44,688 nucleotides of DNA from contig DDRH01000049.1 in the NCBI GenBank assembly GCA_002343075.1, forward strand, positions 1 through 44,688. Reading direction: 5' to 3'. The notes beneath the pieces are model-generated. The model worked only from the letters and a program-made list of their open reading frames with translations, was not told the DNA's origin and did no database searches. The position numbers were made by a program, and so were the translations under genes. The DNA is from Phycisphaerales bacterium UBA2421 (GTDB lineage Bacteria; Planctomycetota; Phycisphaerae; Tepidisphaerales; Tepidisphaeraceae). The number at the start of each line of letters is the position of its first letter. The stretch's first letter is position 1. This document shows positions 1 to 6,815 of this stretch, one piece after another.

Positions 1-8
1 CAGGTGAA

Positions 9-24
9 TGTTCCGCGCGGAACA
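9..24. repeat. parS-like perfect palindrome
   Basis: The 16-bp perfect palindrome TGTTCCGCGCGGAACA. It differs from the canonical bacterial parS (TGTTTCACGTGAAACA) at four symmetrical positions, all transitions, and from the TGTTCCACGTGGAACA form (recalled from Pseudomonas) at the two central-flank positions only. A ParB binding role is inference. The alternative is a dispersed palindromic repeat, because it sits among 7-bp repeat tracts. Confidence 0.5.
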
Positions 25-32
25 GTTGTTGC

Positions 33-81
33 TTGCTGGTTGCTGGTTTTTGGGATTTGGGATTTGGTAATTGGTTCTTGG
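33..81. repeat. In-phase 7-bp repeat tract (TGG-ending heptads)
   Basis: Seven consecutive heptanucleotides stay in phase from 33 to 81: TTGCTGG twice, TTTTTGG, GATTTGG twice, TAATTGG and TTCTTGG. The 7-bp rhythm decays into T/G-rich sequence to about 100. It resembles the short tandemly repeated repetitive (STRR) heptamers described in cyanobacteria. No credible gene covers 1-310: the open frames here have no ribosome site or recognisable domain. Confidence 0.7.
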
Positions 82-189
82 TCGTTTGGTTTTGTGTTTT
101 GTGCTGCTGGGAACTGGGCGGGGGCTGTGCCATCAAGCCCTCGCAGACCCTCCCCCCAACCCCCTCCCGGAGTACCAGGAGGGGGAGAT

Positions 190-216
190 GGAACATTGTT
201 CCGCGCGGAACAATGT
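190..216. repeat. Second parS-like palindrome, extended
   Basis: A perfect 24-bp palindrome spans 193-216 and contains the 16-bp core of site 9-24 at 197-212. A second nested palindrome, GGAACATTGTTCC, occupies 190-202, so three GGAACA/TGTTCC half-sites lie side by side. A third, decayed copy keeps only the right half (CCGCGCGGAACA, 268-279). The arrangement suits either a clustered protein-binding site or a hairpin-forming repeat. Confidence 0.55.
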
Positions 217-226
217 GCAATCACCT

Positions 227-268
227 CTGCCGACTGCCGACTGCGCGCTGCCCTCTGCCCTCTGCACC
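227..268. repeat. In-phase 7-bp repeat tract (CTG-starting heptads)
   Basis: Six consecutive heptads in phase: CTGCCGA twice, CTGCGCG, CTGCCCT twice and CTGCACC. The last runs into the decayed third palindrome at 268-279. Both main units reappear at 18013-18064, one of them inverted. Confidence 0.7.
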
Positions 269-310
269 CGCGCGGAACATTCGTACGGCGCTGTTGCAGC
301 CGGGGGGCGG

Positions 311-1426
311 TTAGAGTTTGCCTCGTTTGGCTTGTTCTCTTTCGATGGCCTCGAAGAGTGCGGTGAAGTTGCCTTCGCCGAAGCCGTCGGAGTTGCCTCT
401 TCGCTGGATGATTTCGTAGAAGAGTGTAGGCCGATCAAACAGGGGTTTGCTGAACAGTTGCAGGAGGTAGCCATCGGCGCGGTCGCGGTCCACGAGGATC
501 TTGAGTCGCTTGAGGTCTTCGATGCTTTCCTTGATTTCGCCGACGCGTTCGGGAACTTTGTCGTAGTAGGTGTCGGGGACTTCGAGAAAGTCCATCCCGC
601 GGTTGCGCATCTCGGCGATGGCGGCGACGATGTTGGGCGTGAGCAGGGCGATGTGCTGAATGCCTGGCCCGCGATACTCGTCGAGGTATTCCTGTATCTG
701 GCTGTTTTTGCTGCTCGGTTCGTTAATGGGGATCTTGATGTACCCTTCGCTGGCGCCCATGACTTTGCTCATGAGGGCGCTTCGGCCGGTGTTGATGTCG
801 AAGTGTCTTGCTTCCTCGAATCCAAAGACGCGCGCGTACCAGTCGCACCACTGGTTCATGCTTTCGACATTGGCGACCATGTGATCGATGCACATAAGCT
901 GGATTTCGTCTTCCTCGATTCCGCCGGCGACATTGACATAGCCGGGGGCGAACTTGTCGTGGTTTTTGCGTTGGAGGAAGGTGTGTGTGGTATCGCCGAA
1001 TGCGGCGATTGTCCCGCCGACGAAATCGCCATTGTCTTCGATATCGCGAACGACGGTGCACCCTTCGCTGCGCGCGTGCGCGAGCGACTTGGCCACATCG
1101 CGGACGCGGAAGGCGATGTCTTTCACGCCGTTGCCGTGGGTGGCGACGTGCTGTCGGATGTCGGCTGCGGAGGGGTCGTCGCCGTCGGCTTCTGCAAAGA
1201 GGAAATTGATTCGTCCCTGCCCGACGATGACGGCGCGCCGGCCCTTGGCACCGGTGGTGCGGTCGGCCTTGGCGCGTCGGCGCATGCCGAGCCGATGCTC
1301 GTGATATCTGGCCCATTCCTCGGCGTCGTTGACATAGAACTCGACGTGATCGATGCCGGTGACGCCCAGCGGATTATCGCCGCGGCTGGACTTCTTGGCT
1401 TCTAATGAGACTGCAGTCACGGACAT
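311..1426 (-). CDS. hppD: 4-hydroxyphenylpyruvate dioxygenase
   Basis: A cytosolic Fe(II) dioxygenase that converts 4-hydroxyphenylpyruvate to homogentisate in tyrosine breakdown. The 371 residues form two vicinal-oxygen-chelate domains. Expected iron ligands are present: His182 (CIDHMVANV), His258 (GIQHIAL) and Glu338 (LFYEIIQRRG). The family tail GFGEGNFTALFEAIE follows. The ATG at 1426 was chosen over one 27 bases upstream because GGAGG lies just before it and the longer start falls in an inverted repeat (1440-1501). The XRE-cupin gene lies 74 bases upstream on the same strand and may control or share its transcript. Hydroxymandelate synthase is the nearest alternative; the overall motifs favour HppD. 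No homogentisate dioxygenase gene is in the window. Confidence 0.95.
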   Translation of the reverse strand: MSVTAVSLEAKKSSRGDNPLGVTGIDHVEFYVNDAEEWARYHEHRLGMRRRAKADRTTGAKGRRAVIVGQGRINFLFAEADGDDPSAADIRQHVATHGNGVKDIAFRVRDVAKSLAHARSEGCTVVRDIEDNGDFVGGTIAAFGDTTHTFLQRKNHDKFAPGYVNVAGGIEEDEIQLMCIDHMVANVESMNQWCDWYARVFGFEEARHFDINTGRSALMSKVMGASEGYIKIPINEPSSKNSQIQEYLDEYRGPGIQHIALLTPNIVAAIAEMRNRGMDFLEVPDTYYDKVPERVGEIKESIEDLKRLKILVDRDRADGYLLQLFSKPLFDRPTLFYEIIQRRGNSDGFGEGNFTALFEAIEREQAKRGKL

Positions 1427-1439
1427 GGTTTCCTCCGTC

Positions 1440-1501
1440 GCACGGGCTTCCAACCCGTTCTCAGGTTTTTGGAATGAAGAAGACGGGCTGGAAACCCGTG
1501 C
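1440..1501. repeat. Inverted repeat between regulator and hppD
   Basis: Arms at 1440-1459 and 1482-1501 (core GCACGGGCTTCCAACCCG) pair with two mismatches around a loop of about 22 bases. The right arm touches the stop codon of the regulator gene, and the left arm ends 13 bases before the hppD start. It may attenuate or process the shared transcript. It also looks like a dispersed intergenic repeat. Confidence 0.65.
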
Positions 1502-2154
1502 TACGCCTTGCCTCTATAAATCTCCACCAGAACCACAGTCGCATCCACCTTGCCGATGTTCTCGATTGCGTGCGGGACGTCGGCGGGGTAGTGGGCGCTG
1601 TCGCCTTTATTCAGGACGGCTTCGTCGGTGTTGGCGATGACTTTGATCGTGCCACTTTCCACCGTGAGAAACTCGCGCACCCCGCCGAAGTGGGGAGCAC
1701 TTTTGAGCTTGGCACCGGGCCTCAATGACACCTCATAAAACTCCACATCGGTCTCAACATGCGGCGGGGAGAGCGTGCGGATCTTCACGTCTTTGCCGCT
1801 TCGATAATGATAGGTGCGATCGTCGCTTCTGACGATATCAATTGCGGTGGTGGCGTCGGGAATGTCAACCAGATTGCCGAGGCTCATGCCGAACGATTGT
1901 GCGATGCGATAAGCGACCGCAAGAGTCGGGTTGGCTTCATTGCGCTCGATCTGCGAGAGCATCGACCGACTCACGCCGCAGGCGGCGGAGAGTTGTTCGA
2001 GCGTCCAGCCCTTTTTCTTGCGCAGTTGACGCACCCGGTCACACAAATGGCCGGCGATGTTGTCGATCTGCAGCACGGGTGCCGCAGTTCCGTTTCGCGG
2101 GCGCGGCGCGTCGCCGTCGTCGATGAGAGGATCAGGATCGTCGCCACGCTTCAT
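1501..2154 (-). CDS. XRE-family regulator with C-terminal cupin sensor
   Basis: A DNA-binding regulator of 217 residues. A helix-turn-helix of the Cro/C1 (XRE) type lies at about residues 38-90 (RVRQLRKKKGWTLEQLSAAC, then SRSMLSQIERNEANPTL). A small-molecule-binding cupin barrel lies at about 140-212 (LRPGAKLKSAPHFGGVREF, then GDSAHYPADVPHAIEN). Proteins of this build, such as PuuR, sense metabolites through the cupin. The start at 2154 has GGAA upstream; a longer frame to 2367 would cross the likely operator and overlap the divergent gene, so it was rejected. Position suggests control of hppD, the divergent beta-oxidation gene, or both. The ligand is unknown. Confidence 0.88.
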   Translation of the reverse strand: MKRGDDPDPLIDDGDAPRPRNGTAAPVLQIDNIAGHLCDRVRQLRKKKGWTLEQLSAACGVSRSMLSQIERNEANPTLAVAYRIAQSFGMSLGNLVDIPDATTAIDIVRSDDRTYHYRSGKDVKIRTLSPPHVETDVEFYEVSLRPGAKLKSAPHFGGVREFLTVESGTIKVIANTDEAVLNKGDSAHYPADVPHAIENIGKVDATVVLVEIYRGKA

Positions 2155-2162
2155 GGCGTTCC

Positions 2163-2210
2163 AATATACTAGAAAACACGTCTTGTAAAATAGAAATACG
2201 GGAATAACAT
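2163..2210. promoter_or_regulatory. Candidate divergent operator/promoter
   Basis: In the AT-rich gap between the divergent regulator and beta-oxidation genes, TAGAAA occurs twice, 21 bp apart (2170 and 2191), about two helical turns. It flanks an imperfect palindrome, ACACGTCTTGT (2176-2186). A weak plus-strand promoter could be TTGTAA (2183-2188) and TAACAT (2205-2210), 16 bp apart. Binding by the XRE-cupin protein is inference from position. Confidence 0.35.
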
Positions 2211-2284
2211 GAACTTTGGCGTCGATTTTGTTGCACCCCGGTGCGGCAGCGAGATCAGAATCTTTTGTTGATAAGGATGCGTTG

Positions 2285-4336
2285 ATGTCCACCTGCGTGC
2301 GGTACACCCGCGACGACAACGGCCTCGCCACCGTTACGCTCGACCTCCCGGGAAAGAGCGTCAACACGCTAACCGTACAGATGTGGGCCGAGCTTGATCA
2401 GGCACTCGCACAAGCCGAGGCCGACCTGCCGCGCGCTCTTTTGATTGTCTCGGCCAAGCCCAGAATTTTCATCGCAGGTGCCGATTTGTTTGAGCTGCGC
2501 GCGATGAGCGATCATGAGCTTGATCAGTACCTCGCCGACGGACAGCGAATCCTAAACCGCCTGGAGAAGATGCAGTGTCCCACGGTCGCCGTCATCAACG
2601 GTGATGCGCTGGGCGGTGGGCTGGAAGTGGCGATGGCATGCAGATACCGCATTGCAGCCGACGATGTAAGCGTCAAGCTTGGTCTTCCGGAGGTTCAGTT
2701 AGGAATTTGCCCCGGATGGGGTGGGACTGTGCGCGCCGTGAAGCTGGTCGGCGTGCAGAAGGCGGTCGAACTCGCGACGACCGGACGCCCCATCTCGCCG
2801 CAAGATGCCATGGCCGCGTGCCTCATTGACACGCTGGTGCCCCGCGCCGAGCTACTGAATGCCGCGCCCAACCTGCTCGACACCGATGCCCACGCCGGCT
2901 TGTCGGTAAAGCCGGCCGACCTGGCTTACCTTGACCGCGTTAAACCGGAGATCGAGACAAAGAACAGCCCGAACACTCCCGCGCCCGCTCGGATTGTGCA
3001 GGTCATTCGTGCCACCGCGGAGGGTGGCGCTGAAGCCGGCTTTGCTGCCGAGCGGCGCGGGTTGATCGAGCTGCGTGCCACCCCCGCCGGCCGTAACTTG
3101 TTGCGCCTGTTTTTCCTCCGGCAAAGCGCCAGGAAGGACGCCGCCAAAACCGCTGGCGGCACGCCGCGCGAAGTGAAACGCGTGGCGATCATAGGCGGCG
3201 GAATGATGGGCGGGGGAATCGTTCATGCATTTGTAAAAAGCGCTCTCGGCAAGTCTGACGCGCCGGTGCTGTGCATCGAATCGGAAGCCGTCGCCCCCGC
3301 CGCCGCGTCGCGGATCCAATCGGCGCTGGAGAAAGACGGGTTAAACCCTGCGTCGTTCCGCATGAGCAGCAATATCGAAGACGTCGGCGATGCCGATTTG
3401 ATCATCGAAGCCATTGTGGAAGACATGCCCGCAAAGGAGGCGCTGTTCGCAAAGCTGGAAAAGCTCGCCAACCCTCAAGCGATCCTGGCGAGCAACACCA
3501 GTAGCCTGAGCGTCGGCAAGATCAGCAATTCGCTCACCGATGCCGCGCGCGTGGTTGGCATCCATTTTTTCAACCCAGTCCCCAAGATGCCTCTGGTCGA
3601 AGTGATTCGCCAGCCGTGCACCAGCAACGACGCACTGGCGACGGCGGTGTCGGTGGCGGTGCTGCTCGGCAAGACGCCGATCGTTTGCAACGATGCCCCG
3701 GGGTTCATCGTCAACCGCATTCTGATGCCGTACCTCAGCGAATCAATGCGACTCGCGGAAGAAGGCGTGAGTATCGAAGCGATCGATTCCGCCGTGAAAC
3801 GCTGGGGCATGCCGATGGGGCCATTCGAGTTGATCGACCAGATCGGCATGGATGTCATCGTCGGCATTTTCAAGGCCTTGCGGCCGTATCTCGGCGATCG
3901 CGTGGAAACTCCCGGCGCGCTCCTCACTGCAGTCAAACGCAAGTGGCTCGGACGCAAGAGCAAGGTCGGCTTTTATCAATACAGCGACGATCGCTCGGTG
4001 AGACCGCGGGTGCACTCTGAAATGGTCGCGCTTCTGAGCAAGGCCAGCCTCACAATGGATGAAGACGCGATCCAGGATCGGTGCTTGTTGCCAATGGCGA
4101 ATGAAGCGGCGCGTGTGCTCGTAGAGAAAGTGACCGAATCGATCGATGCCGTCGATCTCGCGTGCATTACGGGCCTGGGCATGGCAGGTTGGCGCGGCGG
4201 AATCTGTCGCCACGTGATCGACACGGGCGTATCGACAATCGTCAGCAAGCTGCAGGCGCTGGCCGCGGCGCATGGCGACCGGCTGAATCCGTCGAAGTTT
4301 TTGTGGCAGATTCCGAAGCTAGAAAAACTTTCTTGA
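2285..4336 (+). CDS. Bifunctional enoyl-CoA hydratase / 3-hydroxyacyl-CoA dehydrogenase (FadB/FadJ type)
   Basis: It catalyses the two middle steps of beta-oxidation: hydration of trans-2-enoyl-CoA and NAD-dependent oxidation of 3-hydroxyacyl-CoA. The 683 residues begin with a crotonase domain (about 1-190), with both catalytic glutamates in place (Glu114 in GGLEVAMACR, Glu136 in LGLPEVQLG). The dehydrogenase follows, with the dinucleotide motif IIGGGMMGGG near residue 300, the HFFNPV catalytic His at 427, and DAPGFIVNRIL. Length matches FadB/FadJ. The ATG at 2285 has AAGGA upstream; an upstream TTG frame (2216) adds 23 unlikely residues. It reads divergently from the XRE-cupin regulator. A thiolase lies downstream, so the spiral could close here. 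Chain-length preference cannot be read. Confidence 0.93.
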   Translation: MSTCVRYTRDDNGLATVTLDLPGKSVNTLTVQMWAELDQALAQAEADLPRALLIVSAKPRIFIAGADLFELRAMSDHELDQYLADGQRILNRLEKMQCPTVAVINGDALGGGLEVAMACRYRIAADDVSVKLGLPEVQLGICPGWGGTVRAVKLVGVQKAVELATTGRPISPQDAMAACLIDTLVPRAELLNAAPNLLDTDAHAGLSVKPADLAYLDRVKPEIETKNSPNTPAPARIVQVIRATAEGGAEAGFAAERRGLIELRATPAGRNLLRLFFLRQSARKDAAKTAGGTPREVKRVAIIGGGMMGGGIVHAFVKSALGKSDAPVLCIESEAVAPAAASRIQSALEKDGLNPASFRMSSNIEDVGDADLIIEAIVEDMPAKEALFAKLEKLANPQAILASNTSSLSVGKISNSLTDAARVVGIHFFNPVPKMPLVEVIRQPCTSNDALATAVSVAVLLGKTPIVCNDAPGFIVNRILMPYLSESMRLAEEGVSIEAIDSAVKRWGMPMGPFELIDQIGMDVIVGIFKALRPYLGDRVETPGALLTAVKRKWLGRKSKVGFYQYSDDRSVRPRVHSEMVALLSKASLTMDEDAIQDRCLLPMANEAARVLVEKVTESIDAVDLACITGLGMAGWRGGICRHVIDTGVSTIVSKLQALAAAHGDRLNPSKFLWQIPKLEKLS

Positions 4337-4480
4337 AAACCAGAATGACGAAACCAGAAATGCGAATCAACTCCGAAAGCAGAATGACGAACGCGCCGAA
4401 CGGTAAGTGTCACCGTTCGACTATTCGGATTTCGTCATTCGGCCTTGATTCGGATTGGGGGTTACGTCATTCAGATTGGC
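4337..4480. repeat. Intergenic inverted repeat, AATGACGAA family
   Basis: A left arm (about 4339-4395) with repeated AATGACGAA, CCAGAAATGCGAATC and CCGAAAG motifs pairs imperfectly with a right arm (about 4421-4477) rich in TTCGTCATTC and GATTCGGATT. It starts right after the stop codon of the beta-oxidation gene and lies between converging genes, so it could act as a bidirectional 3' hairpin. A relative lies at 6684-6780. Confidence 0.65.
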
Positions 4481-4484
4481 CATC

Positions 4485-4519
4485 TTGCCGTCGGCAATCG
4501 GCTATCAGCTATCAGCAAT
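4485..4519. repeat. Short 7-bp repeat tract
   Basis: Heptads in phase: CGGCAAT, CGGCTAT, CAGCTAT and CAGCAAT (4492-4519), preceded by the related TTGCCGT. The tract ends on the stop codon of the minus-strand dehydrogenase gene, so the repeat abuts its coding end. Confidence 0.6.
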
Positions 4520-5250
4520 CACGCCCCCATGTAAAACCCGCCGTTCACATGAATCACCTGTCCGGTGATGTATGCACTCAGAGGCGAGCAGAGGAACAGC
4601 GCGACACCCACGATGTCTTCTGTCGTTCCAAGCCGGCCCAGCGGGGTTTGCGCGATGAACCCCGCGGTCACGTCGTCCTTCATGCCGGCGGTCATTTCGG
4701 TGGCGATCACGCCGGGCGCGATGGCGTTGACGCGCACCTTCTGCCGGGCAAACTCGCGTGCCGCAACCTTTGTCAGCGCCATCACGCCAGCCTTGCTCGG
4801 GGCGTAGGCCGCCTGGCCGAAAAACCCGAGTGTGCCCGCGACGCTCGCCATGTTCACCACACAGCCGCCTTCGCGCAGCAAGTCGGCACAGGCGCGCAGG
4901 ACATTAAAAGGCCCGCCGAGGTTGATCTTCAGCGACGCCTCAAAATCGGCAAGTTCGATCTTTTTGATCGACTTCTCGCGCAGGATGCCAGCGTTGTTGA
5001 TGATGATATCCAGCCCGCCGACGCTGGCCTTGATTTGCTCCGCCATCGCAGCGACCGAATCAAACCTCGAAACGTCTCCGGCAACGGCAACCGCCCCGGC
5101 GCATTTTCCCGCGGTTTCGGTTGGCGCGATAAGATCGTTCAAAACGCATCGCGCCCCGCGCTGGCTCAGGGCAATGGCAATCGCCGCACCAATGCCGCGC
5201 GACGCGCCGGTGATCAACGCTGTTTTTCCTCTAAAATCAAGTTCGTTCAT
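4519..5250 (-). CDS. Short-chain dehydrogenase/reductase, FabG-like
   Basis: An NAD(P)-dependent oxidoreductase of the classical SDR family, 243 residues. Cofactor motif TGASRGIG lies at 14-21, NNAG at 85-88, and the catalytic set Asn110, Ser136, Tyr149 and Lys153 (YAPSK) is complete. It may reduce a 3-oxoacyl thioester (as FabG or an acetoacetyl-CoA reductase) or oxidise a hydroxyacyl-CoA, given the acyl-CoA genes on both sides. The reaction cannot be fixed from sequence. It stands alone on the minus strand between two plus-strand genes and is bounded by repeats at both ends. No Shine-Dalgarno precedes its ATG, which lies three bases from a repeat arm. Confidence 0.88.
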   Translation of the reverse strand: MNELDFRGKTALITGASRGIGAAIAIALSQRGARCVLNDLIAPTETAGKCAGAVAVAGDVSRFDSVAAMAEQIKASVGGLDIIINNAGILREKSIKKIELADFEASLKINLGGPFNVLRACADLLREGGCVVNMASVAGTLGFFGQAAYAPSKAGVMALTKVAAREFARQKVRVNAIAPGVIATEMTAGMKDDVTAGFIAQTPLGRLGTTEDIVGVALFLCSPLSAYITGQVIHVNGGFYMGA

Positions 5251-5253
5251 GTT

Positions 5254-5439
5254 GGCCGCAGATTAACGCAGATCAACGCAGATGCCAGAAGTAGGGGCAT
5301 GGTCACCCCAAACGCCACTCCGGTCGGGCCTGTGCGTCGTGGCGATTCGTTTCGCCAAACACCTCCGCGGACGAAAGCGCTCGGTATGACAAGTCTGCAC
5401 TTTGATTTAATCTGCGTTCATCAGCGTTCATCTGCGGCC
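5254..5439. repeat. MITE-like element with 30-bp inverted ends
   Basis: The 30-bp ends at 5254-5283 and 5410-5439 are inverted copies with only three mismatches. Each is built from a 10-bp unit (GCAGATTAAC type), and they enclose 126 bp without a convincing gene. It fills most of the space between the divergent dehydrogenase and thiolase genes. No clear target-site duplication was seen, so mobility is unproven. It may instead be one of the short-period repeat families that fill several gaps here. Confidence 0.65.
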
Positions 5440-5461
5440 TTCAAATGATTCGGAGTCAGAA

Positions 5462-6688
5462 ATGCCAGAACAAGTATATGCAATCGGTGTCGGTCGAACC
5501 GACTTCAAACGAAATCTGAAGAAGGAAGGCAAATCGCTCCGCGATGTCATCGTAGAGGCCGGTCGGGCGGCGATTGATGATGCAGGTGTAGAGCCGGCGG
5601 TCGTGCAATCGGGCGTCGTCGGCAACTTTGCCGCAGGGCGGCTGACCAGGCAGCTACATCTTGGCGCCTATCTCTGTGACATCGATGAATCCATGCGCGG
5701 TTTGCCCACCTTCCACGCCGAGGCGGCGTGTGCCAGCGGGAGTGTGGCACTGGTGGCAGGGTTTCACCAGGTCATGGGCGGGATTTACGATGCTGTGCTC
5801 GTGGTTGGCGCCGAGCAGCAGAAGACCATGCCCCCAAATGAAGTGGGTGATGTGCTCGCCAGCGCCGGCGAGTATTCCACCGAGCGGCCAAAGTATGGCG
5901 AGCTGACGTTCCCCTCGCTCTTCGGCTACGTCGCCGAAGTTTACAAGCAGACTTACGGGTTGACCGAAAAGGAACTGGCGTCGGTCGCTGCAAAGAATCG
6001 CATGCACGCCACGCTGAATCCGCTCGCGCAAATGCGCGATGCCGGAGTGAGCGATGAACAGGCCTGCGCGGTAAGCGAGAAGAATCCGGCCATTGCCGGA
6101 CTGCTCAAGCTTTGCGATTGCAGCCAGATTACCGACGGTGCCGCTGCGGTGCTGCTGGTGAGTCAGAAGTTTCTTTCTCGGCATAAGTTGAAGAAGCCGG
6201 CAATCAGGCTCGCCGGCTACGGTAACACGACCGATTATCTCCCCGTCGATCGCAAGGACGTGCCCGTCTTCGCGCAGGCGCGCAAGAGCGCCCAACAGGC
6301 CTTTAGCCGGGCGGCTTGCGGCCCGAACGAGTTACAAGGCCTTGACGTACACGACTGTTTTTCAATCAGCGAGATCTGTGCTTACGAGATCCTCGGCCTC
6401 GTCGAAAACGGACAGGGCGCCAAACTCGCCGCGAGCGGGGCGACGCGACTCAAAGCCGTTGGTGGAAGCCCTCAGGCGGGCGTGCCGATCGTTAACCCCG
6501 GCGGGGGGCTGATCGGCGACGGCCATCCGGTCGGCGCAACCGGCGTGCGGCAGGTGGTCGAGGCCGTCGCACACCTCCGCGGGGAAGCGGGCGCGCGGCA
6601 GATCGAAAACTGCCGGCGCTACATGACGTTTAACATGGGCGGCTCATTTACGACCGCCGTTGCTTGTGTCTGGGAATCGACTCAATGA
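5462..6688 (+). CDS. Thiolase family protein (SCP2-type acetyl-CoA acyltransferase)
   Basis: A thiolase-fold enzyme of 408 residues, expected to cleave 3-ketoacyl-CoA with CoA or run the reverse condensation. The acylated cysteine is Cys90 (AEAACASGS). The catalytic His355 lies in GDGHPVGATG. As in SCP2/SCPx-type thiolases, the second cysteine lies in an HDCF motif (His297-Cys299), while the usual C-terminal CxG is missing (NMGGSFTTAVACV). A GGAG six bases before the ATG supports the start. With the hydratase/dehydrogenase upstream it could complete a degradation spiral. The acyl-CoA mutase pair follows in the same direction after a repeat-filled gap of 127 bases. SCP2-type members often take branched or bulky substrates, in keeping with the mutase, but the substrate is inferred. 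Confidence 0.9.
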   Translation: MPEQVYAIGVGRTDFKRNLKKEGKSLRDVIVEAGRAAIDDAGVEPAVVQSGVVGNFAAGRLTRQLHLGAYLCDIDESMRGLPTFHAEAACASGSVALVAGFHQVMGGIYDAVLVVGAEQQKTMPPNEVGDVLASAGEYSTERPKYGELTFPSLFGYVAEVYKQTYGLTEKELASVAAKNRMHATLNPLAQMRDAGVSDEQACAVSEKNPAIAGLLKLCDCSQITDGAAAVLLVSQKFLSRHKLKKPAIRLAGYGNTTDYLPVDRKDVPVFAQARKSAQQAFSRAACGPNELQGLDVHDCFSISEICAYEILGLVENGQGAKLAASGATRLKAVGGSPQAGVPIVNPGGGLIGDGHPVGATGVRQVVEAVAHLRGEAGARQIENCRRYMTFNMGGSFTTAVACVWESTQ

Positions 6689-6780
6689 CGAATCACGAAA
6701 CCAGAAACTCGAGTCAAATCCGAGTGACGAAACCTGAACCGGACAGCGCGGCTTTTTCGTCATTCGGGTTTCGGATTTGT
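6684..6780. repeat. Second AATGACGAA-family inverted repeat
   Basis: AATGACGAATCACGAAACCAG opens at 6684, overlapping the thiolase stop. CAAATCCGAGTGACGAAACC (6715-6734) faces TTTTTCGTCATTCGGGTTTC (6753-6772), followed by GGATTTG, on the other side. The pairing is imperfect. It shares units with 4337-4480 and fills most of the thiolase-mutase gap. Confidence 0.6.
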
Positions 6781-6815
6781 GGTATCAGGCCCTGGGTTTT
6801 TGCAGATTGATTGAG

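Noticed and set aside
71..1405. Long plus-strand open frame of 444 codons
   Set aside because: It is antisense to hppD, which has complete catalytic motifs and a strong ribosome site. The frame is open because of GC-rich codon structure and shows no domain.
2155..2367. N-terminal extension of the XRE-cupin protein by 71 residues
   Set aside because: It would be coded across the divergent promoter region and overlap the hydratase gene; the ATG at 2154 begins a normal protein.
4162..5448. Plus-strand open frame of 428 codons
   Set aside because: It runs through the end of the beta-oxidation gene, a repeat and antisense to the short-chain dehydrogenase. No domain is seen.
6689..6815. Cobalamin riboswitch before the mutase genes
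   Set aside because: The gap is filled by an inverted repeat of the AATGACGAA family. No B12-box-like conserved core was found.
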